Below are positions 22,827 to 34,610 of a stretch of 64,000 nucleotides of DNA, in pieces. Made by a program: the position numbers and the translations under genes. The first letter of the stretch is position 1; each line of letters begins with the position of its first letter. The DNA is from Flaccisagitta enflata (lineage: Eukaryota > Chaetognatha > Sagittoidea > Aphragmophora), in NCBI GenBank assembly GCA_965153355.1, contig OZ231127.1:22072001-22136000 (forward strand), in the 5' to 3' direction. The notes below the pieces were generated by a model, which searched no databases, had not been told where the DNA came from, and worked only from the letters and a program-made list of their open reading frames with translations.

Positions 22827-22952
22827 AGGTGCGACAAAGCACCTCTATAACTGGCTGTGTCCGTCGGTCGGTCGGTCGGTCGGTTGGTCGGGTAACGCAT
22901 TCGTTTGACGATCCACACGTCGCACCTTATTGGCCTACTTGGCCTTGTTTTT
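22827..22952 (+). mobile_element. Hairpin-ended short element, family 2 (type copy)
   Basis: Starts with hairpin AGGTGCGACAAAGCACCT (6-bp stem), then CTATAACTGGCTGTGTCCG, a (GTCG)n core, GACGATCCACAC, GTCGCACCT (inverse of the start) and a TTGGCCTACTTGGCCTTGTT end. Other copies: 27687-27808, 45569-45694, and inverted at 60048-60179. Confidence 0.85.
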
Positions 22953-23940
22953 CTAAATTCGCGTTCAATAATCTTACACACTGTTCCCATAGAGCGACTT
23001 AATCAGACTTGAGTGTCTGGGTTGGTGATTGATGGGGGAGTGTTCTCCAATATCATGGGAACATCAGCCACTATCTGGCAAGTTTTTTGGAAAGCAAAAT
23101 TTTCGTACAACAACCCTTGCTGCCTGGAAGGAAAACCGGTCAGGTGGTGGCTTTTTTATTTTGATAGTTTACCTTGTTTCGTTCATAACTTTGGAACGGA
23201 TTGATCAAAATACCTGGGATTGGACTTGTTTGCAAGATATTTTGAAGTAAATTACGAAAAATATATCAAAAATGGGTTGTCACCTTGCAAAAGCTCGCTT
23301 GAGGCTGTCAAATGAGACCTAAATGGTAAGAATTGTCAAAAATGACAAACCATGATTTTTTATGTCAAACGCATGAGTTGTACCTCGCTGCTCTACAAAT
23401 GATCCGGGATGACTTATCATAAACTAAGTTGAGGATTTAGGACCCAAAGGGCCCACCAACAGAGCTCTCAGGGCCCGAAATTAAAACAAAAATGCTTAAA
23501 TCAATCTAAATATTCAATATTGACATTCATGTTTATTCCTTAAGTGCGCCAACGCACCTCTTTCTGAAGCTTTGTCTCTTGGTTGGTTAATTGATTGACT
23601 GGTTGATAGGTCAGTTGGTCGGTTGGTTGGTCAGTTGGTTGTCAATGGCTGGTGAACTGGAACTTCGGAGGCATTATTCCCATGAATGATTCAACAAGCC
23701 CATCCCGGCAACTCGATGCGTCATCTTTGTGATTTTTGAAAAAGGCGTGACAAACATACGGGCTGATGGATCAACTGACAGATGGACAAACCCTCCTATA
23801 GGGATAAGATGATGCATTTAAAAAACAATGGTATCTTAAGAATCATGTTGCTTATATTCTAGGTGGTGATTCAATCCTGGGGAGAAAAGTTATCAAATGA
23901 GACGCAATAAAGCATTTGCTATCACTTTTAGCTATTTTTT
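22953..23940. other. Intergenic stretch with family-2 fragment
   Basis: AAGTGCGCCAACGCACCTCT and a GGTT/GGTC tract at 23543-23640 is a partial family-2 copy. A diverged copy of the 11.3-12.0 kb repeat follows at 23690-23810. No gene. Confidence 0.55.
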
Positions 23941-23944
23941 TTTT

Positions 23945-24180
23945 TGTCGCGTGTTACACCCCGCTATGTCGGCCCGTCGGTTGGTCGGTTGGTTCGTTGG
24001 TCGGCCCCCTTTTGGGCAGCGGCCCTGAAGGAGCCGATGACCTATACTTTCATAGATATACAGTACCGGTATCAAAGAACTGGTGATAAGGAGGGATGCC
24101 ATATCTCTCCAATTTCAAGGATATGGGATCTGAAATTTTTCTGTGATGTGCACTTATAGTACCCCCACCCCCCATAAGGG
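23945..24180. mobile_element. Family-1 start joined to a family-3 arm
   Basis: GTCGCGTGTTACACCCCGCT with a GGTTGGTCGG core runs straight into TTTTGGGCAGCGGCCCTGAA (24010). Bases 24046-24180 recur inverted at about 30464-30590, so the join is an old composite. Confidence 0.6.
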
Positions 24181-25159
24181 TTTGGAGCTGTTCCGGGCAA
24201 TTTTTGTTTTTGGTTATCAAAAAATAATTTTTTCCAAAAATTGCTTTTGTAGGCCAAAAAATTTATTTCAAAATTTGTCTTTTATGTTACACATAGGTAA
24301 TGCCCAGGGCTACAAATTTCATTTTTTGAAAAATATTTTCGACCAATTTTTATGGGAATGACACTAAAAAAACAAAAAATTTCAAAAAAATAAAAAATAG
24401 CTATATTTTCCAAAATAATTGGCTTAACATGATAATTTTTGGCATGATAGTAGTCCTGAGAACCTTTAATGTGTATGCAAAATTTCAACAGTCATAATTG
24501 AATTTTGAAGGAGTTATAGGATTTTGAAATGTTGATGATTTTTGGTAAAAAAACATATTTTCCTATAAAGTTTTTTTTTGTCAACCATTTTTCTTAAAAT
24601 TTCACATACAAACAAAGTAACTGATTAATTTTTGCTTCTAAAAAAAATTTGGTCACTGCGACCCCTTAAAAAGAATTTTTTTTCTCTCAAAAATCGCCAA
24701 AATTGGCTATTTTTCTAGGTTTGATAAAAACAGTTCCTGTGATCCGATTCTTTATATTGGAGGGATTACTAACCTATATGTGCTGAAACTATGTTCAAAA
24801 TTTCAAGTTAATCAGACAATTTGTTCCAGAGTTATTAAAGATCAAAGTTGAAAGGGCGAGCCAAAATTTCTGCATTGATGGAATCTTGGAATAGTCAGGG
24901 AGCTTAACGGCAGAAACTAAAGCGTAGGTCCAAAAATGTCAAAAAGCTCTGGAACTTCATTGTTCTGACCTTTTTTTGCGTGCTGACCACAAATCTGACC
25001 TCCATTTTGGGATATTTTTTGGGCCCCCCTTTCAAAGATCCCTTTTCTTTTTGCAATTCTTAGGCTAAAAATGCATTTTTTGGCTGTTTGGGCAATTCGG
25101 AGTACGCCGTTGTCACTTGGTTGCGTTTTTCAGTCAAACCTAACAAGAACTGAAGTGAA

Positions 25160-25760
25160 TACACAGTTTATGAGAATCAGGCCGCCTTACGGGAACTGTT
25201 AATGGCTAGAAACAGGCCAAAAATGGCCAAAAACAGCATTTTTTCCAAAAATATCAATATTGTTTAAAATTTTATTGCCATTCACTCTCAAATAAGTCAG
25301 AACTAGGACAAATATACTCATTGAGAGCTGTGGACACTGATACGGGGTTCATAGCAGGCCAGAAACAGGCCAAAAATTGCCTAAAATGGCCAAAATTGGC
25401 ATTTTCATCAAATAGATCATTGTTTTTCAGAACTTTTTTGCTAATCTCATTTAATCCAGTCAGAACTATATCGAATATACACATGGAGGGCTTTGAACAC
25501 TGATACGGGGGTCATGACAGGCCAAAATCAGGCCAAAAATGGCTTTAAATGGCCAAAATTGGCATTTTCATCAAATAGATCATTGTTACTCAGAATTTTT
25601 TTGCTTATCTCAATCAATCCGGTAGGAACTAGGTCAAATATACTCGTTGAGAGCTTTGGACACTAATATGAGGGTCATAACAGGCCAAAAATGGCCTGAA
25701 GTGGCCAAAATTGGCATTTTCATCATACAGATCATTGTTATTCAGAATTTTGATATGAGC
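25160..25760. repeat. 163-bp tandem repeat, about 4 copies
   Basis: Phase marks GAGAGCTGTGGACACTGATA at 25323, GAGGGCTTTGAACACTGATA at 25486 and GAGAGCTTTGGACACTAATA at 25649 give a constant 163-base period. Each unit has a GGCCAAAAATGGCC/GGCCAAAATTGGC stretch. Confidence 0.9.
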
Positions 25761-25784
25761 CTTAATATACCTTATTTACCTTCT

Positions 25785-25875
25785 ATCAGACATATCCCAA
25801 GCTCTATCAGACATATCATGAGCTCTATCAGACCTATCCTGAGCTCTATCAAACCTATCCCGAGCTCTATTGTAC
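25785..25875. repeat. 21-bp tandem repeat
   Basis: About four units of CTCTATCAGACATATCATGA with variants. Confidence 0.9.
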
Positions 25876-27147
25876 CTAATTGTAGATATTTATGATAATT
25901 GAAATGACGAGTAACATGATTGATGAACACAAGTGATTTCAAACATTTTCGGCGATTTTTCACTCGAGCGTAACGGACCGACCAACCGCCTATCCAACCA
26001 ACCAACCAACCTACTAACCGACCAACCAATCAACCGACGGACAGAGGCTCTCATAGAAGTGCTATGCTGCACCCAAAAACAACCTGAAATTAGGGCATTA
26101 GTGTCATTTTTTGTCATTTTGGCCCATTTTGGCCCCCATATGGAGGCTAAGTCACTTGTGGGGTCATTTGGGATGCCATCTAAGGTGCTCAGGAACTTCA
26201 TCTCACTATACTCCAACTATGATTTCACAGCCAGTCCCCTATTTGATTATAGGATATTTACCTAAAATTAGCAAAAATCATCATTTTGCAATGATTCTGG
26301 AGGGTCAATACTTGCAAAATCTCCTGTATCATACCCTAAATGGGTGATCACATGTCAGGTTATGCATATTTGAATGAGTTTGAAGATTTCTTGACATTTT
26401 TTTAAGCAACTGGAGGCACAACAAGCTTAAGATTTTTTTTTCTGCCAAAATTCTATATATACAGTAATTTTGGCTCGCCCTTTCAACTTTGATCTTTAAT
26501 AACCCCGGAACAAATTGTCCAATTAACTTGAAATTTGGAACACAGTTTCAACACATATAGGTTAGTAATCCCTCCAAAAATAAAGTGAATCGGATCACAG
26601 GAACTGTTTTTATCAAACCCAGAAAAATAGCCAATTTTGGTGTTTTTTGAGAAAAAAAAATTTTTTTAAGGGGTCGCAGTGACCAAATTTTTTTTGGAAG
26701 GAAAAACTTATCAGTTACTTTAGTTAAGAAAAATAGTTGACAAAAAAAAATTTTATAGAAAAAAATGGTTTTTACCAAAAATCATCAAAATTTCAAAATC
26801 CCATAACTCCTTCAAAATTCAACTATGACTGTTGAAATTTTGCATACACATTAAAGGTTCTCAGGACTACTATCATGCCAAAAATTATCATGTTAAGCCA
26901 ATTTTTTTGGAAAATATAGCTATTTTTCATTTTTTTGAAATTTTTGTTTTTTTAGTGTCGTTCCCTTAAAAATTGGCCGAAAATATTTTTCAAAAAATGA
27001 AATTTGTAGCCCTGGGCATTACCTATATGTAACATAAAAGACAAATTTTGAAATTATTTTTTTGGCCTACAATAGCAATTTTAAGAAAAAAATTTTTTTT
27101 GACAACCAAAAACAAAAATTGCCCGGAACAGCTCCAAACCCTTATTA

Positions 27148-27280
27148 CGCCGGTTACATCCCGGTCATACGCCAAATCATGCTTTTGCGCCCCCCTCACA
27201 ATGTTCCTTTGCAAAAATGTGGCTGAACGAGCCCATGCGCAACTTTCTACGCGCGCAGGAACCTTTTTTAGGGCGCTTTC
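27148..27280. repeat. Segment repeated inverted at 30338-30467
   Basis: ACATCCCGGTCATACGCCAA, CACAATGTTCCTTTGCAAAA and CGCGCGCAGGAACC occur in reverse order and complement at 30338-30467. This links the foldback to the composite at 30 kb. Confidence 0.75.
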
Positions 27281-27379
27281 AAAGGTGACAGGGTTGATTG
27301 TAACAAAGACGCTGTTTCATAGAGATGGCAATTGCCTACATTGTAGAGGGCGTTAGGTTTGAGTTGTTTTTTTTTTAAC

Positions 27380-27462
27380 ATTGTGGCCAACCGACAGACC
27401 AACGGACCAACTGACCAATGGACGGCACAAGCGGGTCATAGAGTCGCGTGCACGTGACTAAA
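27380..27462 (+). mobile_element. Hairpin-ended family 1, partial
   Basis: ACCGACAGACCAACGGACCA core, then AAGCGGGTCATAGAGTCGCG and the GTGCACGTGACT end. Confidence 0.6.
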
Positions 27463-27686
27463 AATTCATTCCCCTTGCCGTCATTGCCTTCAGCCCCTAA
27501 TTTGCTAACTGAAATTGAAAATGATATTGAAAATGATGGTCATGTTCAGTATCAATCTTCATAAATACCTACATACCTTTGAGCGACTGTCAAATCTAAA
27601 AGAAATAAGTATTGACATGATGATTTCACCACTTGCTAGCTCTTGAGGAGTAATTTTATCTGCTTATAGATTTTTAGTTGATTTTA

Positions 27687-27808
27687 AGGTGCGACAAAGC
27701 ACCTCTATAACTGGCTGTGTCCATTGGTTGGTTGGTCTGTCTGTTGGTAATGCATTAGGTTGACGATCCTCACGTCGCACCATATTGGACTACTTGGCCT
27801 TGTTTTTA
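27687..27808 (+). mobile_element. Hairpin-ended family 2, complete copy
   Basis: AGGTGCGACAAAGCACCT start, short GGTTGGTTGGTC core, CCTCACGTCGCACC and GACTACTTGGCCTTGTTTTT end. Confidence 0.85.
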
Positions 27809-27924
27809 TTCTAAGTAGCTAATTTTCAGGGCAAAATGAGTTAATCAACGTTCTCACCTCTGAGCATATCCAACAAAAATACTTTATCTGCTTCCTCTTA
27901 ATTCAACCAACAAGCGATGTGGGG

Positions 27925-28125
27925 TTACAATATTGTTGCGGACGAGTGGGCAGGGGCATTCAACCCTCATCCACGCCCCAATCTCCACCCTCCCATTCAC
28001 AAACATACACAATAAGTATCTAAAACGCTAGTTTTTATACTTTTTGACTTGATCACTATGGAACAACCGACAGACTGATGGACAGAGGGACTAAGCCACT
28101 TATAAAGTTGCGTGTCCGCAATTAA
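27925..28125 (+). mobile_element. Hairpin-ended family 1, diverged copy
   Basis: TTGTTGCGGACGAGTGGGCA, an ACCGACAGACTGATGGACAG core and an AGTTGCGTGTCCGCAATTAA end. Confidence 0.55.
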
Positions 28126-28764
28126 ACAGGCTTGGAACTCATTTGAGGACACTTGAACACAGACACAAACCTTCACACAGGCATACACCAACACATGGAA
28201 CACCCCCCCCACACACACACACACCACTCAGTCCAAAACATGGACAAAGCCTCTAATATTTGCGAGTCAGTGATGAAAAATGCGTTTCCACACATTTTTT
28301 TACATAAGCATTTCCAGTTTTTCCACACCTTTTTACTTCAGCATGACAGACCAACAGATGGAATGACAGATTAATGGACCAAATTCTGTATTATGGAAAA
28401 CTAGGAGTGATGCGCGTAGTAACTAGTCAGTGAGGGCTCACAAGGCCCTCTTCCATTTATTTTAGTTTGGGTATAGTGAGGGATGTTGTTCCACCTATCA
28501 TACAGTACGATGGGAGCAATAAAGACCTAGACTGGAGGATAGATTTTAAGTAACCTAATCTTATTTGTTTTATAAAATATTTGAGATCTTGGCTAATCAA
28601 AGGTTGCTCTATTGAGTGAATGCATTTGCATAGATCTCTTAAACTTCAACTTGTGACTTGACCTCATCAAGACTTCATTTTTCAAAGTTCTAACCTATTT
28701 CATTAGATCAGACAAAGAATTTTAGTTTTGAAAAAAAAATCAGTTCAATCGGACTATTTTTTGT

Positions 28765-28983
28765 CGCGTGCTAAGCAACTCTACACTCCCCTTTGTCGGT
28801 CCGTCCATTGGTCTGTCTGTCTGTCAGTCCCTCCATCTGTCGGTCCATCCATCACATTTTATTTTATTTGGGTTTTTGCGGTTTTGAGCTCCACTGCTCC
28901 TGCCTAAATGATCTGGTGACCTCAATTACAGCCCCCTGCTCACTCGTACGCGACTGGAGTCACCATGTATCTGGCCTTGTTAC
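28765..28983 (-). mobile_element. Hairpin-ended family 1, left half of the palindrome
   Basis: GTCGCGTGCTAAGCAACTCT start, GTCCGTCCATTGGTCTGTC core and ATGTATCTGGCCTTGTT end. Confidence 0.75.
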
Positions 28984-28995
28984 AGATTTAATAAA

Positions 28996-29192
28996 CAACA
29001 AGGCCGGATACATGGCTACCGATTGCGGGTGGGCAGGGGCCATATTTGAGGTCATCAGACCATTTGGGCAGGAGCAGTGAGGTCAAAAAAATAAAATCAT
29101 AAAAAAAGCAAAGTGTGACCAACTGACTCACCAACAGACCAACTAACCAACCGACCAACGGACAAAGCGGGTTGTAGAGTTGTGTGCACGCG
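28996..29192 (+). mobile_element. Hairpin-ended family 1, right half of the palindrome
   Basis: ACAACAAGGCCGGATACATG start, CCAACTAACCAACCGACCAA core and GTGTGCACGCGACT end. Confidence 0.75.
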
Positions 29193-29913
29193 ACTGAAAA
29201 TTATGCAAATTAGTTTTTTGGCAAAACTTAAAGTACCTATAAAACCTGTAAAAATAGACCAATTGAGCTGATTTTTTCTTCAAAACCCTATAAAATTTTC
29301 CACCAAACGTAATGAGATAGATATAAACTTTGAAAAATGAAGTCTTGAAGAGGTCAAGTCGCAATTTGAAGTTAGAAAGATGCAAATATTTTCACTCAAA
29401 AGTGCAACCTTGAATTAGCCTAGATCTCAAAAACTTTACAATACAAATAAAATTAGGATATCTAAAATCTATCCTCCAGTCTAGGTTGTCATTGCTCCCA
29501 TTGTACTGTAGATGAGATGAGGTGAGAATTAAGTGCACTCTACACAGAGATTTTGTTCACATGGCGGGGACATAGTTTTGTCTGAGAGAGGATTCGAGTT
29601 CTAAACTAAAGGCTGATACGAGGTCTGAGAGGCCAGATTTGAAAGCATGAGGGGCTGATTTGAAGCCTGTGAGGGCAGATTTTAAGGCTGAGAGGGTAGA
29701 TTTTAGGCTGAAGAGGGCAGATTTCATGCCTGGGAGGTCCAATAGGTGAGGGAAGAACAGATGAACAAATTGATGGACAAACTAAAGACAAACTGACAGA
29801 CAGACAGAGACAGTATGAAATTCAGCAGTATACGATTGGAAGAAAAGTACAGACAATAAATCAGAAAGAAACAGTCGATCAAACACACATGAACACAGAA
29901 GCAGTTAAAGATG

Positions 29914-29916
<3 letters not shown>

Positions 29917-29980
<64 letters not shown>

Positions 29981-29990
29981 AAGAAAGAAA
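29917..29990. repeat. (GA)n microsatellite with GAAA tail
   Basis: About 29 GA units, then three GAAA. Confidence 0.97.
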
Positions 29991-30119
29991 CAGACAAACC
30001 GACAGACAGGCAGAGGGAGAGACAGACAGAGGGACAGGCAGAGAAATGTACAGACAGTCAAACAGACATGAATAGGCAGACGCAGAGACAGTTGAGCAGA
30101 ATGAAAGACAAGTCAACAT

Positions 30120-30337
30120 TCAAATTGTGTCCTACTAAAGTTTAGTCCACAGATCATTGACATGATGGGTTTATTGTAAAAAGATGAGAGGAAAAAAATG
30201 ACGATACATTCATAAGTGGACTCGAAAATGAATAAATACAAATGCGGTAAGGCAGATTTGTACACAGTAAAATAAAGATTAAAAAGTCAACAAATTTACT
30301 CCATAGGTGCAATATCCAACTTCAATTCCTCCCTAAA
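30120..30337. other. Unannotated intergenic stretch
   Basis: AT-rich. Nothing supported. Confidence 0.5.
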
Positions 30338-31236
30338 AAAGGTTCCTGCGCGCGTAGAAAGTTGCGCATGGGCTCTTTCAGCCACATTTTTGCAAAGGAA
30401 CATTGTGAGGGGGGCGCAAGAGCATGATTTGGCGTATTACCGGGATGTAACCAGCGTAACCCTTATGGGGGGTGGGGGTACTATAGGTGCACATCACAGA
30501 AAAATTTCAGATCCCATATCCTTGTAATTGGAGTGATATGGCTTCCCTCCTTATCACCAGTTCTTTGATTCCGGTACTGTAGGAAATTTTCTTCGCCTTC
30601 TTCTCCTTCTCCTTCTCCTCCCTTCGCACCCCCCCTCAAAGCCCAGCCTCGAGGCCCAAAATCCAGTCTCGAGGCCCAAAATCCAGTCTCGAGGCCCAAA
30701 TTCCAGCCTCAAGGCCCAAATCCCATCCTCGAGGCCCAAATCCTAGCCTGGAGGCCCAGATTCCAGCCCTGAGGCTATATCTCAACCTGGAGGTCCAAAT
30801 CCCAGCTTAGAGGGCAAGGTCCCAGCCTTGAGGCTGGGATTTGGGCTTTGAGGCTGGGATTTTGGCCTTGAGGCAGGGATTTGGGCCTAGAGACTGGAAT
30901 TTGGGCCTCAAGGCTGGGCTTAGGGGGGATGAGGAGGAGGAAAAGGAGGGCCAAAATCAGGCCTGAGACTGCAAAATTGAGGCTCTGGTGGCCAGGGGGG
31001 GGGATGGACAGAAGGATGGACGGATGGACAGACGTCTCAAAATTCCCCCATGTCCTACAGGACATTGGCTCTCTGCTTTGGGGCCGCTGCCCAAAAAGGA
31101 GGAGAAAATTCCCCATATGTGTGAAAGCATAGGTCAAAAACCCCTTCGGGGCCACGGCCCTGCTTCCCCTTCACTTTCAAGCCCAAACTTAGGCAGGGCA
31201 CGGGTACCGCTGACCATCTAACGCTTTTGCGACTAT
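30338..31236. mobile_element. Composite: inverted segment plus double-hairpin family 3
   Basis: Bases 30338-30590 mirror 27145-27270 and 24046-24180. They are followed by a family-3 core of CTCGAGGCCCAAAATCCAG/GGCTGGGATTTGGGC units (30640-30925) and two right-arm hairpins near 31050-31095 and 31140-31165, with the closing GGGTACCGCTGACCATCTAA. Confidence 0.75.
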
Positions 31237-31239
31237 CAC

Positions 31240-31515
31240 TTTATGGTCATCTGCCTGAATCTCCTTTCAACCTCCGCAGCCCTGTCCCTACCAGCTCCCT
31301 TGCACCCTACTCATTTTAATGTTACTGAATTTTTACCCCTCTGCTCAATTTCTTTGTGCAAATGCTCAAACAAAAAGTGAGCCATGGGAGTGATCGGTAA
31401 CTTTAAATCTAACCAAGCACGTTTAAAATCAGCAATTTATCTTCTGTAATGCGGGTTGACGTCATAACTAAAGCAACTTCAAACAAGAACACTCGATTGA
31501 TTGAAATTTACGCCC
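31240..31515. other. Unannotated intergenic stretch
   Basis: Nothing supported. Confidence 0.5.
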
Positions 31516-31519
31516 CGCG

Positions 31520-32020
31520 TAATGAGTGAATGAATGAATGAATAAATGAATAAATGAATAAATGAATGAAAGAATGAATGCATGAATGAATGAATAAATG
31601 AATAGATGATTTGAATGAATAAATGAATGAATCAATAAAAATGAATGAACAAACGAACAAACAAATGAATGAATGAATGAATGAATGAATGAATGTATAA
31701 AACATGATTACAAAGGAGAAAGGAATATTGATTCAAGAGTGTTTTCTGAGATCTTATGAAGACATGACTGACAGATCGAAATGCAAACTGACCAACAAAT
31801 GGACAGACAAACTGAAAGCCTAACCATGAATGAATGAATAAATGAATGAATGAATAAATGAATGAATGAATGAATGAATGAATAAATGAATGAACGAATG
31901 AATGAATGTATAAAACATGATAACAAAGGAGAAAGGAAAATTGATTGAGAGTGTTTTTAGAGATCTTATGAAAACATGACTGACAGATCGAAATGCAAAC
32001 TGACCAACAGATGGACAGAC
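31520..32020. repeat. (AATG)n arrays with 110-bp direct repeat
   Basis: GAATGAAT/AAATGAAT arrays at 31520-31693 and 31829-31909. Each is followed by the same segment (GTATAAAACATGATWACAAA ... GACAGATCGAAATGCAAACT), at 31694-31806 and 31910-32020. The array plus flank was duplicated as a unit. Confidence 0.9.
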
Positions 32021-32049
32021 AGACAAACAAACTGACAAACTGACAGGCT

Positions 32050-33045
32050 GACCAAAAGACAGGCCAATGGACTGGATTCCAATTAGATACGCAAGGACTT
32101 AATGATTTGGGGAGGTAAAAAAAATAAAGACACAGATTTCAGTCAGTTACAAGCATTTGGCCTGTGTTAGAACTCCCTTACAGACTCTCAAAGGGGCTAA
32201 TATCTCTGATGATGGATTTTTTCATAAAATATAACCAAATATCTTCAAATTGAGACCATCTCTAAGCATTTTGGCCAATTTGTTTAAAAACTATTCTTGA
32301 AACAAGGTAAGCTTTCCGTTGTATGGATACCACCACCTGACCTGTTTTTGTTCTTGATGATAGAGGGCATTTCACGAAAAGTTTGCTTTAAAAAAAACTT
32401 ATCAAATAGTGAGAGATGTTCCCAACACACCACTGAACACTTCTCCGCCGATCAGTACCGCAGACACTCAAGTCTGATTAAATCGCTATATGGGAACAGC
32501 GTGCTTATAAAACAGTCTTAAATGGGACAAATCAGATCATTGGCTCAATGAGTAACTGACAGATCGTAGAATAAATCTGAATGAAACAGAGCCGGTGGCA
32601 GCGTGACCCGGTGGCCAGTTACGTTTGAAGACATTGATGTTAAGGTGTGTCAAGGTACGCCAAAGTGTCGGTCGATCGGTCAGTCGTTCGAACATGTTCT
32701 ATCGAATTCAGCCACCTGTTGAGCAGCTTGGTCTTAGATCGATGCCTTCGACAACGTCACCTTCCAAATACTGTTCCTCCTACCGCTTTATCAGACGTCA
32801 GTAAATGAGCATATCTTTAAACAATAAACAATCGTATCATGACTATCATGAGTGTCTTACTCCCGGGTATACTTTCTTGTTCTTCTTTTTCCTCGTTTGA
32901 AATTGCGTGTCAAACAAGACGACAAGAAGACAAGAAATTAAGGCCAGAAATTGCGACGGGGGAAAAGAAAGAGAAACTCTGACCGCTGAAAGCTGAAGGG
33001 TCGTTGACTCAGTGTAAAAAGTTGTATTTTGACGTTCGTGTGTGT
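32050..33045. other. Unannotated intergenic stretch
   Basis: A 74-codon open frame at 32297-32521 has no recognisable domain and is not called a gene. Confidence 0.5.
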
Positions 33046-33048
33046 ATC

Positions 33049-33150
<102 letters not shown>

Positions 33151-33609
33151 AGGACAGAGAGAGACGGACAGAGAGACGGACTGATAGGAAGGGACAGAGA
33201 GAATAACGAACAAAGGAAACGTAGAGATAGAAAGAAGAGACAGAACAGAACGAACAAAGAAAACAGAGAGATAGAAAGAGAGACAGAGATAGGACAGGCA
33301 GACATAAAGAGAGCAACAGAGCGACAGAAGGGAACGCAGATAACTATGTCTCTCGGAATGTCGAATCTAATCTTAAACCTTCCGAGCTGTCACCGTGCAA
33401 GGCTTTAGATCTCCGGTCCCCTCCCCATCAATGTAACGACACCTACCCAACAATCAACCCCCTTCCCCGTTCCTGTCACTTATACTGACAGGAAGAACCG
33501 GGGTCCAAATCTCTTAAACAAATATCCAATGAGTAACAAGAAACCGTCCTAACTCCTGGTTTAAGGATAGAGATATCCCAAGCTAAATTTGATTTTTTGA
33601 TACTTTTAA

Positions 33610-33790
33610 CATGACTGACTCTGATACACGGCAACCCAAGTCACGTGTTGCTAGGTAGGGGCATAGATGCAAAAAACACCTGTAATTGCCGAAACTGACC
33701 AATGAAATGAACCGACGGACTGACGCACAGACCAAGCAACTAATTGACCGACCGACAGCGGGTTATTTAGTCGCGTGCACGGGACTAAAA
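33610..33790 (+). mobile_element. Hairpin-ended family 1, diverged copy
   Basis: GATACACGGCAACCCAAGTC start, GACCGACCGACAGCGGGTTA and AGTCGCGTGCACGGGACT end. Confidence 0.6.
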
Positions 33791-33799
33791 ATTGGAGTT

Positions 33800-34605
33800 C
33801 ACGTACAAAAGATGTATGATATATCTTTTCTGCTATTCATTTATCTTTCCGTATTTTGGCCAGTCTGCACGTCTGTCTGTCCAGCAATAGTTCTTTGTCT
33901 ACTGACCACAATCAACCTTTGAAACGTTAGCATGGCCAGCGGTACCCATTGCCCCACTCAATTGTGTAGCAGGGTGATAGTAGGGCAGCGATCCAAATGG
34001 CCCAAAATTCTGTTGAACACAAACAAATTTTCTTTTATCCATCTTAGGCTAGGGGCCAAAGAGACCAAATTTGAGTGGGGTGGCCCAAGTCTAGGAAATA
34101 GAATGGAATAAGGTGTTTTGCGCCATAAAACAAGATCTGTTTGAAAGATGTTTTCTTAGTAAAAAATCTTAGCCGCTTAAACATTTAGGTTCTATCACCT
34201 ACTGACTATGTAGTTCAAGTCTCCGTCTTGCATTGTCATGGCTGACGGCCCTGAATTTTGCATTTTACGTATGAGGGTATTTTTACTCCATTTTCCAAGA
34301 TCTCATAAAATGGCACTTTTGAGTTCATTTAGTACTCTGAGGTTTATACCTTGTCCTCTATATGAATGCCCTGCCCTGAAACTAAACCAAGGTGATTAAT
34401 TGGGTCTATCTACATTAATATTTCGTAAGAGAAAAATGATTTTGGGCCTAAAATGATTTTATTTCCTGAGATCGTATAAATGATGGGACTGTGCCAAATA
34501 TCTACAGAAATCCAACCAACACTGCCAAGACATTTATAATTGTTAACGCTTAGACACGGCCTAAACCATATTACTAAAACTCAGTATTCAAATTATAAAC
34601 CAGAA
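33800..34605. other. Intergenic stretch with a family-3 leader fragment
   Basis: GGCCAGCGGTACCCATTGCC (33934) and GTAGGGCAGCGATCC are a decayed family-3 end. Otherwise nothing supported. Confidence 0.5.
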
Positions 34606-34610
34606 AAGTA

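Larger units (their letters stand above)
24178..27147. mobile_element. 3-kb foldback with about 690-bp inverted arms
   Basis: The left arm 24178-24871 (AAGGGTTTGGAGCTGTTCCG ... AGTTGAAAGGGCGAGCC) recurs inverted at about 26470-27147 (GGCTCGCCCTTTCAACT ... GGAACAGCTCCAAACCCTT). Matching internal words include GCATGATAGTAGTCCTGAGA and GACCCCTTAAAAA. The 1.6-kb spacer holds a 163-bp tandem array (25160-25760), a 21-bp array (25785-25875) and a CCGACCAACC-type tract (25977-26046). No transposase-like frame. Confidence 0.85.
28495..29515. mobile_element. 1-kb palindrome built around two head-to-head family-1 elements
   Basis: Left flank 28495-28700 (ACGATGGGAGCAATAAAGAC, CTAGACTGGAGGATAGATTT ... 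GACCTCATCAAGACTTCATT) recurs inverted at 29320-29515. Inside are family-1 copies in opposite orientation, 28765-28983 and 28996-29192, separated by 12 bases. The whole looks like an inverted duplication centred near 28990. Confidence 0.8.

Noticed and set aside
24178-27147. Full-length transposon with transposase
   Set aside because: Open frames here are short and low in complexity, and none resembles a transposase.
32297-32521. 74-codon frame as a small gene
   Set aside because: No domain, no codon bias I can judge and no neighbouring exon. Length is within chance for AT-rich DNA.
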